This document shows positions 54,344 through 64,000 of a stretch of DNA of 64,000 nt, piece after piece (position 1 is the stretch's first letter; every line of letters begins with the position of its first letter). A program made the position numbers and the translations under genes. The stretch is taken from assembly GCA_019203745.1 (NCBI GenBank), contig CP078104.1:992001-1056000 (forward strand). Reading direction: 5' to 3'. The stretch is from Chryseobacterium sp. E1. Lineage in GTDB: Bacteria; Bacteroidota; Bacteroidia; Flavobacteriales; Weeksellaceae. The notes beneath the pieces were generated by a model. That model made no database searches, had not been told where the DNA came from, and saw nothing but the letters and a program-made list of their open reading frames with translations.

Positions 54344-55998
54344 TTATTGATTCAAAACATTTGAACTCTTTCTGTTCAGCATCATTCTCGTTGCCAGAAT
54401 ATGTTCACAGGGCCCTTGCCTCAATCCGTTTGCTTTATAAAAACCGCATTGGCAGTTTCCGTCAGTAAGACGTTGGTCTTTATCAATGAAAGCCTGAGTT
54501 TTGAGCGTAGAATTATTTTCCTTCACCGTTCCCCGGATATTGAGAACATCATTTTTATGCTGTAATCTGTTTTCACCTTACCTTCAGAAATGAGCTGATC
54601 TGCTTTTTCCTCTAAAGGGCTTGAAAAACGCAATTGCTTCATGTCCAGAGGTTCCTGTGTCAGTTCACGCACTCTGTACAATCCCGAATTGAGATCATAA
54701 ATGACTCTTCCCGCCTGTGTATATGAGGTAAGCGAAGCCGAAATGGTAGCTGTATCCAGATTCAGTTTTCTTGATAGCTCTGTAGTGGTGCCAAACCAGG
54801 TTTCCTTTAATGCATTGAAAACGTTTTCCTGAGTCAGGAGATCTACATGACTTCTCGGGGCCATCAGATCAAAATTTCCTGCTCTGCTCCAGTCATTGGT
54901 GGTCCATCCTGAAAGTCCTAAGGTAAAGGACATATCACCCAGATCTGCAATATAAAATGAAGGCAGTCCGTTTCCTAATAAAACCACTCTGAAATTTTTA
55001 GCAATTGGAATTAATCTTTCCAGAATCAATAGCCTTCTTCTTCCCCATATTCTGATCGTTTTACTTTCCGTCCCTTTATAAATGGAACGGTGAAAAGTTA
55101 AGACTTCATACCATGGCTCAAAAACAGCCTGAACCGGTTTCCCGGGCTCAAGAATAAAACGCAGTGCACGTGGTCCTTTTTTTCTTTAAATCTTCTCAGA
55201 TACTGACAAATACTGAAAATATCCATAGGATGAAGATCGAATGTGGTTGCAGGTAGAGTCATAGCGGAACTTACCTGTAGAAATCCACGGACCCAGGAAT
55301 CCGGCAAATCTATCTTTTCTTCTTTATAAACTTCTTCGTTTGTAGTACTTGCTTCAAATCCTGAAGGATCAATTTTAAATTCGGTATCCTTATAATCTCT
55401 TATTTTCTGGAATTCGTTGTAAAGTGCAGCCGAGTAATCAATATTTGTCGTTCCGCATTTGAATTCGTTGATCTCCGTGAAAACATTGTAACTGCTGCTC
55501 GTTTTCCGTAGGTGGATTCATCCTGACTGAAGCACTCAAAGAAAACCTCATCGGGATGCACTGTAATAACAGGATCAAGAACAAACCAGGCATCTTTGTC
55601 TTTTTGATACAGATAATCAAAATACGCCTTTTTGCAGTATTGAAAGGCCCCAGTACCCTGTTTTTTTCTTTATAGACCTGATCCAGCTCTCCTCTTACTT
55701 CAGCCATTCTTTTCCGTACTTCTTCAATCTGGAATTCGGCCATATAATCGCTCAGCCAAAGCTTTTCCTGCTCAGCAACCCATTCTCTGTACTCCGCTCT
55801 GTCCTTAGGTTTAAACCGAAGATCGGAAACCACCACATCGTGCAGCGCTGAAATGGCTTCCCTGAACGGTATTTTTTTATTGAGTTTACCTACAAAAAAT
55901 GTAGGATCTCTTTGCAGATCAGGTGAAAAGCTCATTTGCGTACTCGTGGCAGAGTTTGTAATGGCTGTATCTTTATGAAATTTATAATCGAATAACAT
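54344..55998 (-). CDS. SWIM zinc-finger protein of the retron-like operon, frameshifted
   Basis: About 552 residues. A SWIM motif lies near the C-terminus: CQCGFYKANGLRQGPCEHIL (CxCx12CxH), a DNA- or protein-binding zinc finger. The region before it (TELSRKLNLDTATISASLTS) looks like a winged helix. The N-terminal half (LNKKIPFREAISALHDVVVS, VRKRMAEVRGELDQVYKEK) is helical. Breaks near 55630, 55500, 55180 and 54550. It starts three bases after the WGR gene stop. The WGR plus SWIM pair recalls E. coli YehI/MolR and YehQ. Confidence 0.8.
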
Positions 55999-56001
55999 GA
56001 C

Positions 56002-59000
56002 TTAAGAGATTAATTGAAGGTGAACATTCAGTTGAGGATAGATCATTTTCAGTTCAGAAATAATATTAATACATTTTGCTTTATCCTGAATGGCTGTAGT
56101 TGCCGATAAATCGTCTAAAATACTGCTGACAATCTCAGCTGATTCCGTATTTTTCTTCCTTCATTTTCAAGAAAAGTAAAAATTCTGTTTTTGGCAGTTC
56201 TTGCCCTGTTGACCCTTGAAAGTACAGAACGGAAATAAAAATTTAGTTCTTTCAGTTTTTCAGGATTGTCTGTTGCATATTCTTCAAGGTAGGAGGTCAC
56301 AAACAGCTGTATGTTCTGGCTCGGATGCTGGCTCAGTTTGGTAAGGTATTCCAGCCCCTGCTCTTTTTGAAAAATTTCATAATAAGATTTTTTCCGAAAC
56401 TTTCCACATCAGAACGTACGGAATCTACAATTCCAACCAGACAGTCTGTATCCCAGTCTTCATCTGTGAATTCGTTTTCGAAAAAGTGAAATGCAAATGC
56501 TCTGCTATCGTCCCATTTTGAATCCAGAATTCCCAAGGCATGATTACGGTCAGATCTGATTCTACCCATATTATTTTTATAAAAGTTCCATGACCATTGT
56601 CTTACTGCCAGAAACTCATGATTGGCCAGAGCAATGACCTGTTTTAAACTGAATCTGCTGTCATCCTTTACTTTTTCAGCAATTCAAATCCGAAAAGCTG
56701 GTTTTTTACACTGTTGGCAAATACCAGTCTGATCAGCCATTTTACAGGAATAGCATCACTGTATTTCGCAGCCATTTTCTCAAGATAATCTCTGAATAGC
56801 TGATGGGAATTTTCAAATTTCTGCTCGATCATTAATACGTCAAAAAGCCTTTCAGTAGTTTGCATTTGAATTTCAGGCTGTGATTCAAACTGATCGTTCA
56901 ATGAAAGGATTCCTTCTGCAACTTCCTGATAAACGGAAGAAAGCAACTGAAGAATCTGCTGCCAGCTGTTGGCGGTTTCTTCTTTCGGATACTGCTTTAA
57001 AAGACTAAGCCCATTTTCTCTGATGGATTTGTTTTCATTGTTTAACAGCAGTTCAATGATGGAAACGGGAATTTCCGTCACCGGATATTTTTGGGATTTT
57101 GAAAGAAGGATTTCACTGGCTAAAAACCTGTTATTATTCAGTGGGGAAGTCAATAATTGGGCAATAATATCCCAACTGATCTCAGAGAAATTAGACGAAG
57201 CCGTTATTTTGAGTTTTTTGTAGCAGCTTCGGCAATTCTGTTATTTTCCTCATTATTTTCCAACGCAATCAATTGGATGATTACCTTTCCAAGCAATGCT
57301 TTTGCCTGTCTTCCGATAAAGATGCTTTTTGCAGTAAACTATTGATAAATTCATTAGATTCTTTACGAGAGTTCATCACCAGAATCGTCATAAAATCTGT
57401 AGAAGAGAGAAAATATTGGGTATTATTTTCAATATTCACTTTCGCCCAGTTTCTTGCTTTTTCGTTGCCGGAAACTAAAATATGGGCTACAAAACTTTCC
57501 TTTTGCCTCAGTTCCGTTTCTCTTTTCACCAAAGTATCAAAACCTAATCTTTGAGGGTATTCCGAAGATTTGTTAAGCAGACGGATCATCATTTCCGGTT
57601 CAATTTTTGCAGCAGAACTTTATAATCAGGATGAACGGAAAGATTTTCGTAAGCGAATTTCATAACCCGATCCATTTTCGCCTGCATCAAAAGCTGGACA
57701 TAAGCTTCAGGCATTGCATCCCAGAATTCTGGATACAATTCAGGTCTGGAAGGAATGGATTCAACTTCAATTGATGGAGATTCCTGTTTAAATTGAGAAT
57801 CAACCTGTTTCTCTTTATTGGAACCAAAAATATTTTTAAATGTACTGATGATATTATCTAAAGCTCCTTCCTGCTGTTTTTTAACAGAAGTGTTTGCTGA
57901 AGAATCCGGGGCAGTATTAGTACCAGATTCTATTTTTGTGACTCTGCTTTCCTGATAATAATACTCTGAACTCCAGAATGCTTCTTTTTTAATATAAAAC
58001 TGAAGTTTGGGATCCATTTTACGGGTCTTATCATTCCCGAAAAGTATGGTAGTAAGAAGTAAAGACTGATAACACTCAGGAAGGTCTACGACTGTATAAT
58101 GGTATCTGCTGCTCTGCCAGTCGTAAGCTCCGTATACACTTAAAGGTCTCCTGACTGCAGGGGTATAATCTGCATCAGAATACTGAATCAGAGCGTTGAC
58201 AGCAAATCTTAAATATTCTTTTGCTTTATTCTGTTTTCCAAGATCTTTTAAATAATAAAACCCGTTTTTCTGAAAATAAAGTTTGGTAAAATTCGAAAAT
58301 GCCAGTCGGCTTTCATTATTGGAGAGCTCTTTTCTTACATTCACATAGCCACCGAAATGATAAAAGTACTGCTCCTGATTCCATGATTCTTTATCAAGAC
58401 TGGCAGTTCTGTTGAACATCGGTTTTTTCTTTTCGAATAAAAATGAAAGTAATCCAAGAATCTGCGCATCATCTCTGAAGCGGGCGAGCTTATATATTGC
58501 CCGGATATTTCTGAAATAAGGCGATTCAAACGGAACCTGCCTGATAAGGGTTTCAATAATCTCAGCCAGAGAAGGATACGCTTTCGACAGAAGATAAAGG
58601 TACACAAGCTCATCTGCTTTTTCTTTTTATCGAATTTTTCAGTGTAATGCTTTTTTAAGCTTTGATAATCACCTTTATCAATAGCATATCTTATTTCGGC
58701 AGGTAAGTTTTCCAGTAATTCTGAAACGGTCTTTTCCTGTTCCGAAGCTTCATTAATTTTCAGAAGTGCATCAAAAGCAACGTTCCTGATATATTGTTTG
58801 TGTCTTGTACTGTGTGCAATACTGTGGAGAAGTCCGGAAGCCTGAGTGATTTTTAATGTTCTGATAGCAAAAATGGAAGCATACAGCTGCATTTCATCTC
58901 CTTTTGTCGCCAGTTTCAGAATGTAAGGAACAGATTCTTTAAGCTCCATCTGAGCCGCTTTCCAGATCACACGGGAAGTCTTCCATTCTGTTTTGAAAGA

Positions 59001-59339
59001 ATTGATTCCCTGTGTGGCATCTTCCAGACGTTTCAATATAACACCTTTACTGGAGTTCATATTAACAGTTTCCAATGAAGGAAGTTCTACAAATACTTCT
59101 ACTTCAGACTGATATCCTTTATTTCGTTTTTCTTTTTCGAGCTGGTCAAAAATGCTTTCAGCTTTTTCTCTTGAAACAAATTCCGGGGTTTTGCTGCCTT
59201 CTTTCAATGCAGCTCCCCGTCTTCCGTAACGGAAATTGACAATAAAAGCATCGGGATTAATTTCACAAAGATCAATTTCGTAAACTTTATCCGATTTTCC
59301 CTCATGGAAAAAGAGTTTGGTCTGTTTGATGATTTTCAT
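56002..59339 (-). CDS. WGR-domain and HEAT-repeat protein (MolR/YehI-like), frameshifted
   Basis: About 1113 residues. The N-terminal WGR domain reads LFFHEGKSDKVYEIDL and FIVNFRYGRRGAALKEGSKT (core YGR). The rest is helical repeat, probably HEAT/ARM-like (VPYILKLATKGDEMQLYASI, RNVAFDALLKINEASEQEKT). A low-complexity linker with NTAPDSSANTSVKKQQEGAL lies in the middle. Breaks near 58620, 57595, 57270, 56665, 56370 and 56150. WGR domains occur in PARP1 and in bacterial MolR and bind nucleic acid ends or proteins. It sits 44 bases after the reverse transcriptase and three before the SWIM gene. Confidence 0.82.
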
Positions 59340-59383
59340 CTATCTTATTGCTTAAGATGTTGTTATTAGGTATTGGGATCAGG

Positions 59384-60896
59384 CTAAAAAATATTCCACC
59401 AATCTGTTTTGTCTTCTTTTGGTGCAGCTATTTCTTCTTTACGTTCGGGAATTTCAATTGCTTCTGCAGTTACCGGAATTATTTTTACAGTCTCTGCAAC
59501 CGGTTTACCGTGTTTTACAATAATTGCTTTTAATTTTTGGTTAAAGGCTAAAGCTTTGGAAGGGTTTACCATATTCACAAAATTGATATAACCTTCAATG
59601 GCATTGATCAGATGAAATGCTTTTCCCCAGGTCTGGTTCTGCCATCCATTGACTTCAATATTATGTAGAAGTGCTCTGAACTTTCTCAGCTTTTGTCTCT
59701 CAACATTCAGTTTTTCATTCACCACAATGCCCGTTACTTTCTGCTGATGCTTTTTCCTCATGATATGAAGCTTATCAGGATGTACTGTAAAGTTTTCATC
59801 GTTGATCACCTGTTTTACGAAGTATAAAAGCTTATTAACGTTATGATCGTTGGCCTGATGGGTAGAAAAAGTAAGATCATCCGCATAGCGTGTATATACA
59901 AATCCTAATTTCCGGGCCAGCCCATGTAATCTTTTATCCAGTTTATAAACAATAAGATTGCTTATTGCAGGGCTTGCAGGAGATCCCTGAGGCAGGAACC
60001 GTTCTCCTTTATGAACGAAATATTCAACCCCGTCCAGTAAAACTTCTTCTGTGTGGGCCTGGGTACAGGCTAATGCAAAAATAGTAGCCAGCTGTTCCGA
60101 ATACCCCAGCTTAACAAACAGCCCTTTTACTCTTTTATAGCTGATTGACGGGAAAAAATCCTGCAGATCTATATTGATGATGATATCTTTACCAAGATGT
60201 GGCTCTGCATTGGTAACAATTGATTTTTGTGCTGTGAACCCATGAACGGACTCTCCTACCGGAATTTTATTTAATACATTCTCCAGAATCCATTGCTGGA
60301 AACTTTTCAATTGAGACTTCGGAGCAGAAATTTTTCTTTTTCCCCAGATTTTTTTGAAATTTCAAAAGTATGATAGTGAGATTTTTTTGAAACGCTCCTG
60401 TGGAAAGCAAGATATCTGATGAGCGAAAGACTGAAGCCTGATTTTCGGCTGAAATCCGATATGTTTTCAAAAGCAGGGAGTGAATACTGTTGTAGCTTTT
60501 CCCTGTCAGAATCGGTTTTATGAAGTCCTTTCGAAACGTGTTCTCCAAGATAAATGATTTGCTGCTCCTGCAATTTCTTCCAGTGATCAGCTTTATCCTG
60601 CCGCTTCTGTTCATTTTTTTGTTTAGTGGTTTCTCTTTTGGCTTTTGCTTCCTGCATCCGTTTTTACGCATTTCACGAAGCATTGCTTCCTGATTACCGT
60701 ACTTTCTGTCTTTCGCCAGTAATTCCTGCAGCTCCTGCTGTAAAACGACTTCTTTCTGTATCAGTTGTTCCGGTAAGGAAGGCGTAGATGTTTCCTGCCA
60801 AAAACCAAGCCTTTTCATTTCCTCCAAAATATAACTGTCTTTGGAGGATGCTTTTATGCGGTCGTAAATCTGTTGTCTGCTGAGATTTTGTGACAT
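59384..60896 (-). CDS. Retron-type reverse transcriptase with N-terminal extension, frameshifted
   Basis: About 504 residues. After a roughly 190-residue charged helical extension (MSQNLSRQQIYDRIKASSKD), the polymerase domain shows HGFTAQKSIVTNAEPH with the retron region-X motif NAxxH (about residue 230), IDLQDFFPSI, LPQGSPASPAISNLI, the catalytic RYADDLTFS (about 338-341) and region-Y KVTGIVVNEK with VTG (about 388-390). A proline- and acid-rich tail ends DKTDWWNIF. Breaks near 60660 and 60330. A structured RNA with promoter and terminator lies directly upstream. Other RT classes (group II intron, DGR) lack the NAxxH and VTG pair. Confidence 0.88.
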
Positions 60897-60911
60897 TGGT
60901 TATGTGTGTTT

Positions 60912-60947
60912 TTATAAATAAAAAGCCCTACAATTGAATAGGGCTTT
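60912..60947 (-). terminator. Intrinsic terminator between the ncRNA and the reverse transcriptase gene
   Basis: Minus-strand arms AAAGCCCTA and TAGGGCTTT, eight-base loop, then TTTTTATTTAT. It ends 16 bases before the RT start codon, so abundant short RNA with rarer read-through into RT is expected. Confidence 0.85.
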
Positions 60948-61162
60948 GTTTTGGATATACCTTCGTATCTTCTGAGAACTATATCTATCAACTCCAGAAA
61001 TGGTACTAGTGTGTATCTTTATTTTCCCGGAAAATGAACTGAAAAGGTACATACTAGTACCAATTTCACCATTAAAGATAGTATGTAGTGCAGTATGCTA
61101 AGCAATTTCACATTGATGACGAAACATCATCATTTCTTAAAAAGAAAAGCAAGGATCTATCT
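60912..61162 (-). ncRNA. Candidate retron ncRNA (msr-msd)
   Basis: About 250 nt on the minus strand between a consensus promoter and an intrinsic terminator. The 5' end can pair AAAGATAG (61157-61164) with CTATCTTT (61074-61081), enclosing a short TGATG/CATCA hairpin (61114-61129). Next is a 21-pair stem (60997-61017 with 61046-61067; core GGTACTAGT) with a 28-nt loop that contains a nested ATTTTC/GAAAAT hairpin. This resembles an msd. A GATATA/TATATC hairpin and the terminator follow. No long open frame. Branch G and a1/a2 pair not assigned. Confidence 0.62.
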
Positions 61163-61166
61163 TTTC

Positions 61167-61197
61167 CAAATATATAAAAAAATTATATGGTACCCAA
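61167..61197 (-). promoter_or_regulatory. Consensus promoter of the retron ncRNA
   Basis: Minus-strand TTG (61195-61197), 20 bases, TATATTTG (61167-61174). This is a full match to the Bacteroidota housekeeping promoter. Transcription should start near 61160, at the first paired segment of the RNA. Confidence 0.75.
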
Positions 61198-61758
61198 CAA
61201 GAATTGAAATGTTTACTTTTTCTTTTCTGATACAGTTTAAGGATTTGTATAAGAAGTGTACCTAAGTTTTTGGAAATGACAGATTTCTTAGTCACAGACA
61301 TTGGTAAAAGATGTGCAATCTGCGATCGCCATTTGCACTTTTTATTATTAACTGAGCTTTTTGCTTAGTCCCAATTTTGAATCAAACGCAAAAGTTGGGA
61401 GCTTACAATATTCAGCCCTATTTATTTTAAAATTTAACGCAAAAGATTTTTATTATCCGGTGTGTTTTATTTTAGGAAGCAAAGACTGAATCAATTGTAT
61501 TGATTCTTTCTAAGTGTATGTATATTTACATAGCTTCATCAGCGACCTTTGTCGATTTCTTAGCTCCTTTATCAATAATGAATTGCATTTTGTCTTTGCG
61601 TTAAATAAATTTAGAAACTTAACACTACATCCACAACTTTTGGGACTGATCCCAACTTTTGCGCTTGATCCTAACCTTTACGCTTGATCCGGAATTGGAT
61701 GCTTTTATTTCCAAAGAGCTATAAACAAAAAAGTCCTCTATTTCTAGAAGACTTTTTG
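61198..61758. other. Noncoding region between the tRNA array and the retron promoter
   Basis: About 560 bases without a credible gene. It contains three tandem 19-base units at its tRNA-proximal end and an inverted partial copy of the same motif at about 61382-61401 (TCAAACGCAAAAGTTGGGAG), which may mark the ends of a small inserted element. Confidence 0.5.
61635..61691. repeat. Three tandem 19-base repeats
   Basis: AACTTTTGGGACTGATCCC, AACTTTTGCGCTTGATCCT and AACCTTTACGCTTGATCCG follow each other without spacers. An inverted relative lies 240 bases away at 61382-61401. Confidence 0.75.
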
Positions 61759-61831
61759 CGATCCGGACGGGACTCGAACCGCGACCTCCGCCGTGACAGG
61801 GCGGCATTCTAACCAGCTGAACTACCGGATC
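61759..61831 (-). tRNA. tRNA-Asp (GTC), copy 5 in transcription order
   Basis: Cloverleaf with acceptor GATCCGG/CCGGATC, anticodon loop CTGTCAC (GTC) and T-arm. 73 nt: one base of the CCC in the T-arm stem is missing compared with the central copies, probably a consensus deletion. Only CA follows the discriminator G, so CCA is added enzymatically. Confidence 0.9.
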
Positions 61832-61864
61832 AATTTTTTTAAAAAGAAATTGAGAAAACTTCTG

Positions 61865-61938
61865 CGATCCGGACGGGACTCGAACCCGCGACCTCCGCCG
61901 TGACAGGGCGGCATTCTAACCAGCTGAACTACCGGATC
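61865..61938 (-). tRNA. tRNA-Asp (GTC), copy 4 in transcription order
   Basis: Full 74-nt cloverleaf: acceptor stem 7 pairs, D-arm GTTCAGCTGGTTAGAAT, anticodon stem CCGCC/GGCGG with GTC, T-arm GCGGG TTCGAGT CCCGT, discriminator G. Separated from its neighbours by near-identical 32-33 base spacers. Confidence 0.97.
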
Positions 61939-61970
61939 AATTTTTTTAAAAGAAATTGAGAAAACTTCTG

Positions 61971-62044
61971 CGATCCGGACGGGACTCGAACCCGCGACCT
62001 CCGCCGTGACAGGGCGGCATTCTAACCAGCTGAACTACCGGATC
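61971..62044 (-). tRNA. tRNA-Asp (GTC), copy 3 in transcription order
   Basis: Identical to the adjacent 74-nt copies, including the spacer on each side (AATTTTTTTAAAAGAAATTG type). Confidence 0.97.
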
Positions 62045-62076
62045 AATTTTTTTAAAAGAAATTGAGAAAACTTCTG

Positions 62077-62150
62077 CGATCCGGACGGGACTCGAACCCG
62101 CGACCTCCGCCGTGACAGGGCGGCATTCTAACCAGCTGAACTACCGGATC
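62077..62150 (-). tRNA. tRNA-Asp (GTC), copy 2 in transcription order
   Basis: Identical 74-nt gene in the tandem array. Confidence 0.97.
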
Positions 62151-62182
62151 AATTTTTTAAAGTAAATTGAGAAAAACTTCTG

Positions 62183-62255
62183 CGATCCGGACGGGACTCG
62201 AACCGCGACCTCCGCCGTGACAGGGCGGCATTCTAACCAGCTGAACTACCGGATC
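62183..62255 (-). tRNA. tRNA-Asp (GTC), copy 1 in transcription order
   Basis: First gene after the array promoter. 73 nt, with the same missing C in the T-arm stem as the last copy; the rest is identical. Confidence 0.9.
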
Positions 62256-62291
62256 ATATTTTTAAAGAACGTCGTTTCTTTTTCGTGGTTG

Positions 62292-62321
62292 CAAAATTAC
62301 ACCTTTTTCATTACCTGCAAA
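62292..62321 (-). promoter_or_regulatory. Promoter of the tRNA-Asp array
   Basis: Minus-strand TTTG (62318-62321), 18 bases, TAATTTTG (62292-62299), close to the ideal Bacteroidota promoter. Predicted start about 30 bases before the first tRNA. It lies between the trxA terminator and the array, so the tRNAs form an independent unit. Confidence 0.75.
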
Positions 62322-62334
62322 TTATTTTCAAAAA

Positions 62335-62360
62335 AATACCTCCCAAACACGGAAGGTATT
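62335..62360 (-). terminator. Intrinsic terminator of trxA
   Basis: Minus-strand arms AATACCT and AGGTATT with a 12-base loop and a T-run. Confidence 0.75.
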
Positions 62361-62379
62361 CATTATCACAATTGTTTTT

Positions 62380-62696
62380 TTACAAGTGAGCGCTTAATTT
62401 TTCAGCGATTACCTCTTTTGGAGCTACACCTACTAATTTATCCACTACTTCTCCGTTCTTAAAAATAAGAACTGTAGGGATATTTCTGATACCATACTGC
62501 ATCGAAATTTCCTGGTTATTGTCTACATCTACTTTCCCTACTACTGCTTTCCTTCAAAATCTGATGCAACTTCTTCGATGATTGGTCCTAAAGTTCTGCA
62601 AGGTCCGCACCATACTGCCCAGAAGTCTACTAATACCGGTTTGTCTGATTTTAAAACCGTATCCTGAAATGAGCTGTCTGTAATTTCTAAAGCCAT
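62380..62696 (-). CDS. trxA: Thioredoxin, one frameshift
   Basis: Cytosolic disulfide reductase of about 105 residues. Start MALEITDSSFQDTVLKSDKP, active site VDFWAVWCGPCRTLGP, then KVDVDNNQEISMQYGI, the cis-proline RNIPTVLIFKNG, and end EKLSAHL. One A is missing in the codons for FEGKAVVG near 62550, which creates an early stop in the raw frame. A clear case of the deletion pattern, since the gene is short and highly conserved. Confidence 0.95.
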
Positions 62697-62781
62697 TTTT
62701 GTTTCTTTTATTTTAATTAATATTATTTTCTTGTTTTTCTCTGTATTGAATCTTCAAAATTACGATTTTTACATCATAAGA

Positions 62782-63956
62782 CTATCTATGCTCAACATTA
62801 GTTTTTTCTATAGTGTAATCGCTTGAAATTTCCTTCAAAGCAGTCACCAATGCATCAATGTCTGCTTTGGTTGTCATATGGCTGAAAGAAATACGTAATG
62901 GGGTACAGTGATCCATTTCATCTTCAGAAAGCACCATCATCATTACCATTGAAGGTTTTGACGCTCCTGAAGAACATGCGCTTCCCTGAGAGATTGCAAT
63001 TCCTTTCATATCCAACTGAAGTCCTATCAATGGATTTTTATAAGGTAATAAAGCACTTAACACTGTATAAAGACTGTTTTCCTTCTCAGCACTTCTGCCA
63101 TTGAATTTAATGCCTTCTATTTCGGCTGATAATCTTTCGATAGCATAGTCTTTGATGCTCTGCATATGCTGTGTATATTCGTCCATATGTGTCAACGAAA
63201 GTTCCAGTGCTTTCCCAAGTCCCACAATACCGCTTACATTCTCTGTTCCGGCTCTGAGGCTTCTTTCCTGAGGTCCTCCGGTAATGATTCCTTTAAGGCC
63301 TGTAGCTTTTCTGATAAAGGCAAATCCAGCTCCTTTAGGCCCGTGGAATTTATGAGCACTACAGGAAGCGAAATCGACAGGAATATCAGAGAAGTCAAGG
63401 TTCATATGAGCCATGGTCTGTACGGTATCTGAATGGAAAAGAGCATGGTGTTCTTTGCACAGTTCCGCTACTTTTTTAAGGTGGATCAGATTCCCGATTT
63501 CGTTATTGGCATGCATTAAGCTCACCAATGTTTTTTTATCTGAAGCTTTCAAAAGCTCTTCTAATTTGTTAAGATCAATATCTCCCTTTTCGTTCGGGCG
63601 GATATAGCTTACTTCTACTCCTTTTCTGGTTTTCATATCCAGAATACTTTCTGAAACACATTTATGTTCCAGAGGAGAGCTGATGATCCTTTGTACGCCA
63701 AGATGTTCTACGGCGGATTTGATGATCATATTGTTGGATTCGGTTCCACAGGAAGTGAAAATGATCTCAGCAGGAGTTACATGAAGATAGTCTGCAACCT
63801 GTCTTCTTACATTTTCAATAAGTATTTTTGCTTCCTGTCCAAAGCTGTGCGTTGAAGACGGGTTTCGAAATTCATCTTCATTGTACCCACCATTGCATCT
63901 ATAACTTCTTCTGCAAGCGGAGTGGTTGCGGCATTATCTAAATATACTTTATCCAT
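62782..63956 (-). CDS. Cysteine desulfurase (NifS/IscS-like), one frameshift
   Basis: PLP enzyme supplying sulfur for Fe-S clusters and tRNA thiolation. The start MDKVYLDNAATTPLAEEVID is diagnostic, then NPSSTHSFGQEAK after a base is added near 63865. CGTESNN, HSDTVQTMAHM, the PLP lysine in SCSAHKFHGPKGAGF, RAGTENV and the catalytic cysteine in SQGSACSSGASKPS follow. About 391 residues. An iscS assignment is not certain because no iscU or sufBCD genes are next to it in the window. Confidence 0.92.
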
Positions 63957-64000
63957 TATTATTTTGAATATTTTAATTCTACGGAGGTAAACTGGTACTC

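Noticed and set aside
59384..60896. Group II intron or diversity-generating retroelement RT
   Set aside because: No maturase or HNH domain, no template repeat or variable target gene seen, while the retron-specific NAxxH and VTG motifs are present.
61759..62255. Regular 74-base repeats with 32-33 base spacers, resembling a CRISPR array
   Set aside because: The repeats fold as tRNA-Asp and the spacers are nearly identical to each other, unlike CRISPR spacers.

Overview
The window is an AT-rich stretch of a Bacteroidota chromosome, most likely a flavobacterium of the Chryseobacterium group. Signs are the gliding lipoprotein gldD, a GLPGLI-family protein, Bacteroidota-type T6SS sheath genes, many SC-lipobox lipoproteins and Bacteroidota promoters (TTG about 20 bases before TAnnTTTG). 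Most genes are on the minus strand. About four in five longer genes carry one or more frameshifts. In every case worked through, adding one base, usually in a short homopolymer, restores the family protein. I therefore treat them as functional genes with consensus deletions, not pseudogenes, and give spans for the restored reading.

0-22 kb: queG, a rhodanese, an HD hydrolase, a GLPGLI protein beside a double-glycine bacteriocin-like peptide, two metabolic enzymes, a SurA-like isomerase, a PfkB kinase and gldD. A very AT-rich three-gene plus-strand operon (two unknowns and an XRE regulator, 9.6-10.7 kb) lies between gldD and mutY, where gldE and ssb are expected. Then come mutY, a lipoprotein, tssC-tssB, a divergent kinase-fold protein, two tandem M13 metallopeptidases, cinA and a DUF7832-like protein.

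22-36 kb: a lipocalin, then a LytS/LytTR two-component operon. A 21-bp-phased direct repeat, ACCAAGT-N14-ACCAAGT, occurs near the kinase gene and, with identical spacing to a -7 box, before the neighbouring SIMPL and VWA genes. This looks like a local regulon. About 0.8 kb of tandem noncoding repeats lies between. Next are an FAD oxidoreductase, a STAS protein, an MVL-like mannan-binding lectin, an MFS/AraC pair, lipA and an ECF sigma factor.

36-46 kb: tyrS, an outer-membrane protein, an intact TPR histidine kinase with a NarL-type regulator, a lipoprotein, an esterase, a PDZ aspartyl protease and an L,D-transpeptidase.

46-53 kb: a peptide natural-product (RiPP) operon. It holds an outer-membrane receptor, a 74-residue double-glycine precursor with a CX4CX4C core, a radical SAM/SPASM maturase, a helical protein of unknown function and a C39-peptidase ABC exporter.

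53-61 kb: a retron-like locus. A roughly 250-nt structured RNA with its own promoter and terminator precedes a retron-type reverse transcriptase (NAxxH, YADD and VTG motifs), followed by a WGR/HEAT-repeat protein (MolR/YehI-like) and a SWIM zinc-finger protein. This three-gene retron arrangement is the best candidate for an undescribed system.

61-64 kb: five tandem tRNA-Asp genes with their own promoter, trxA and a cysteine desulfurase.
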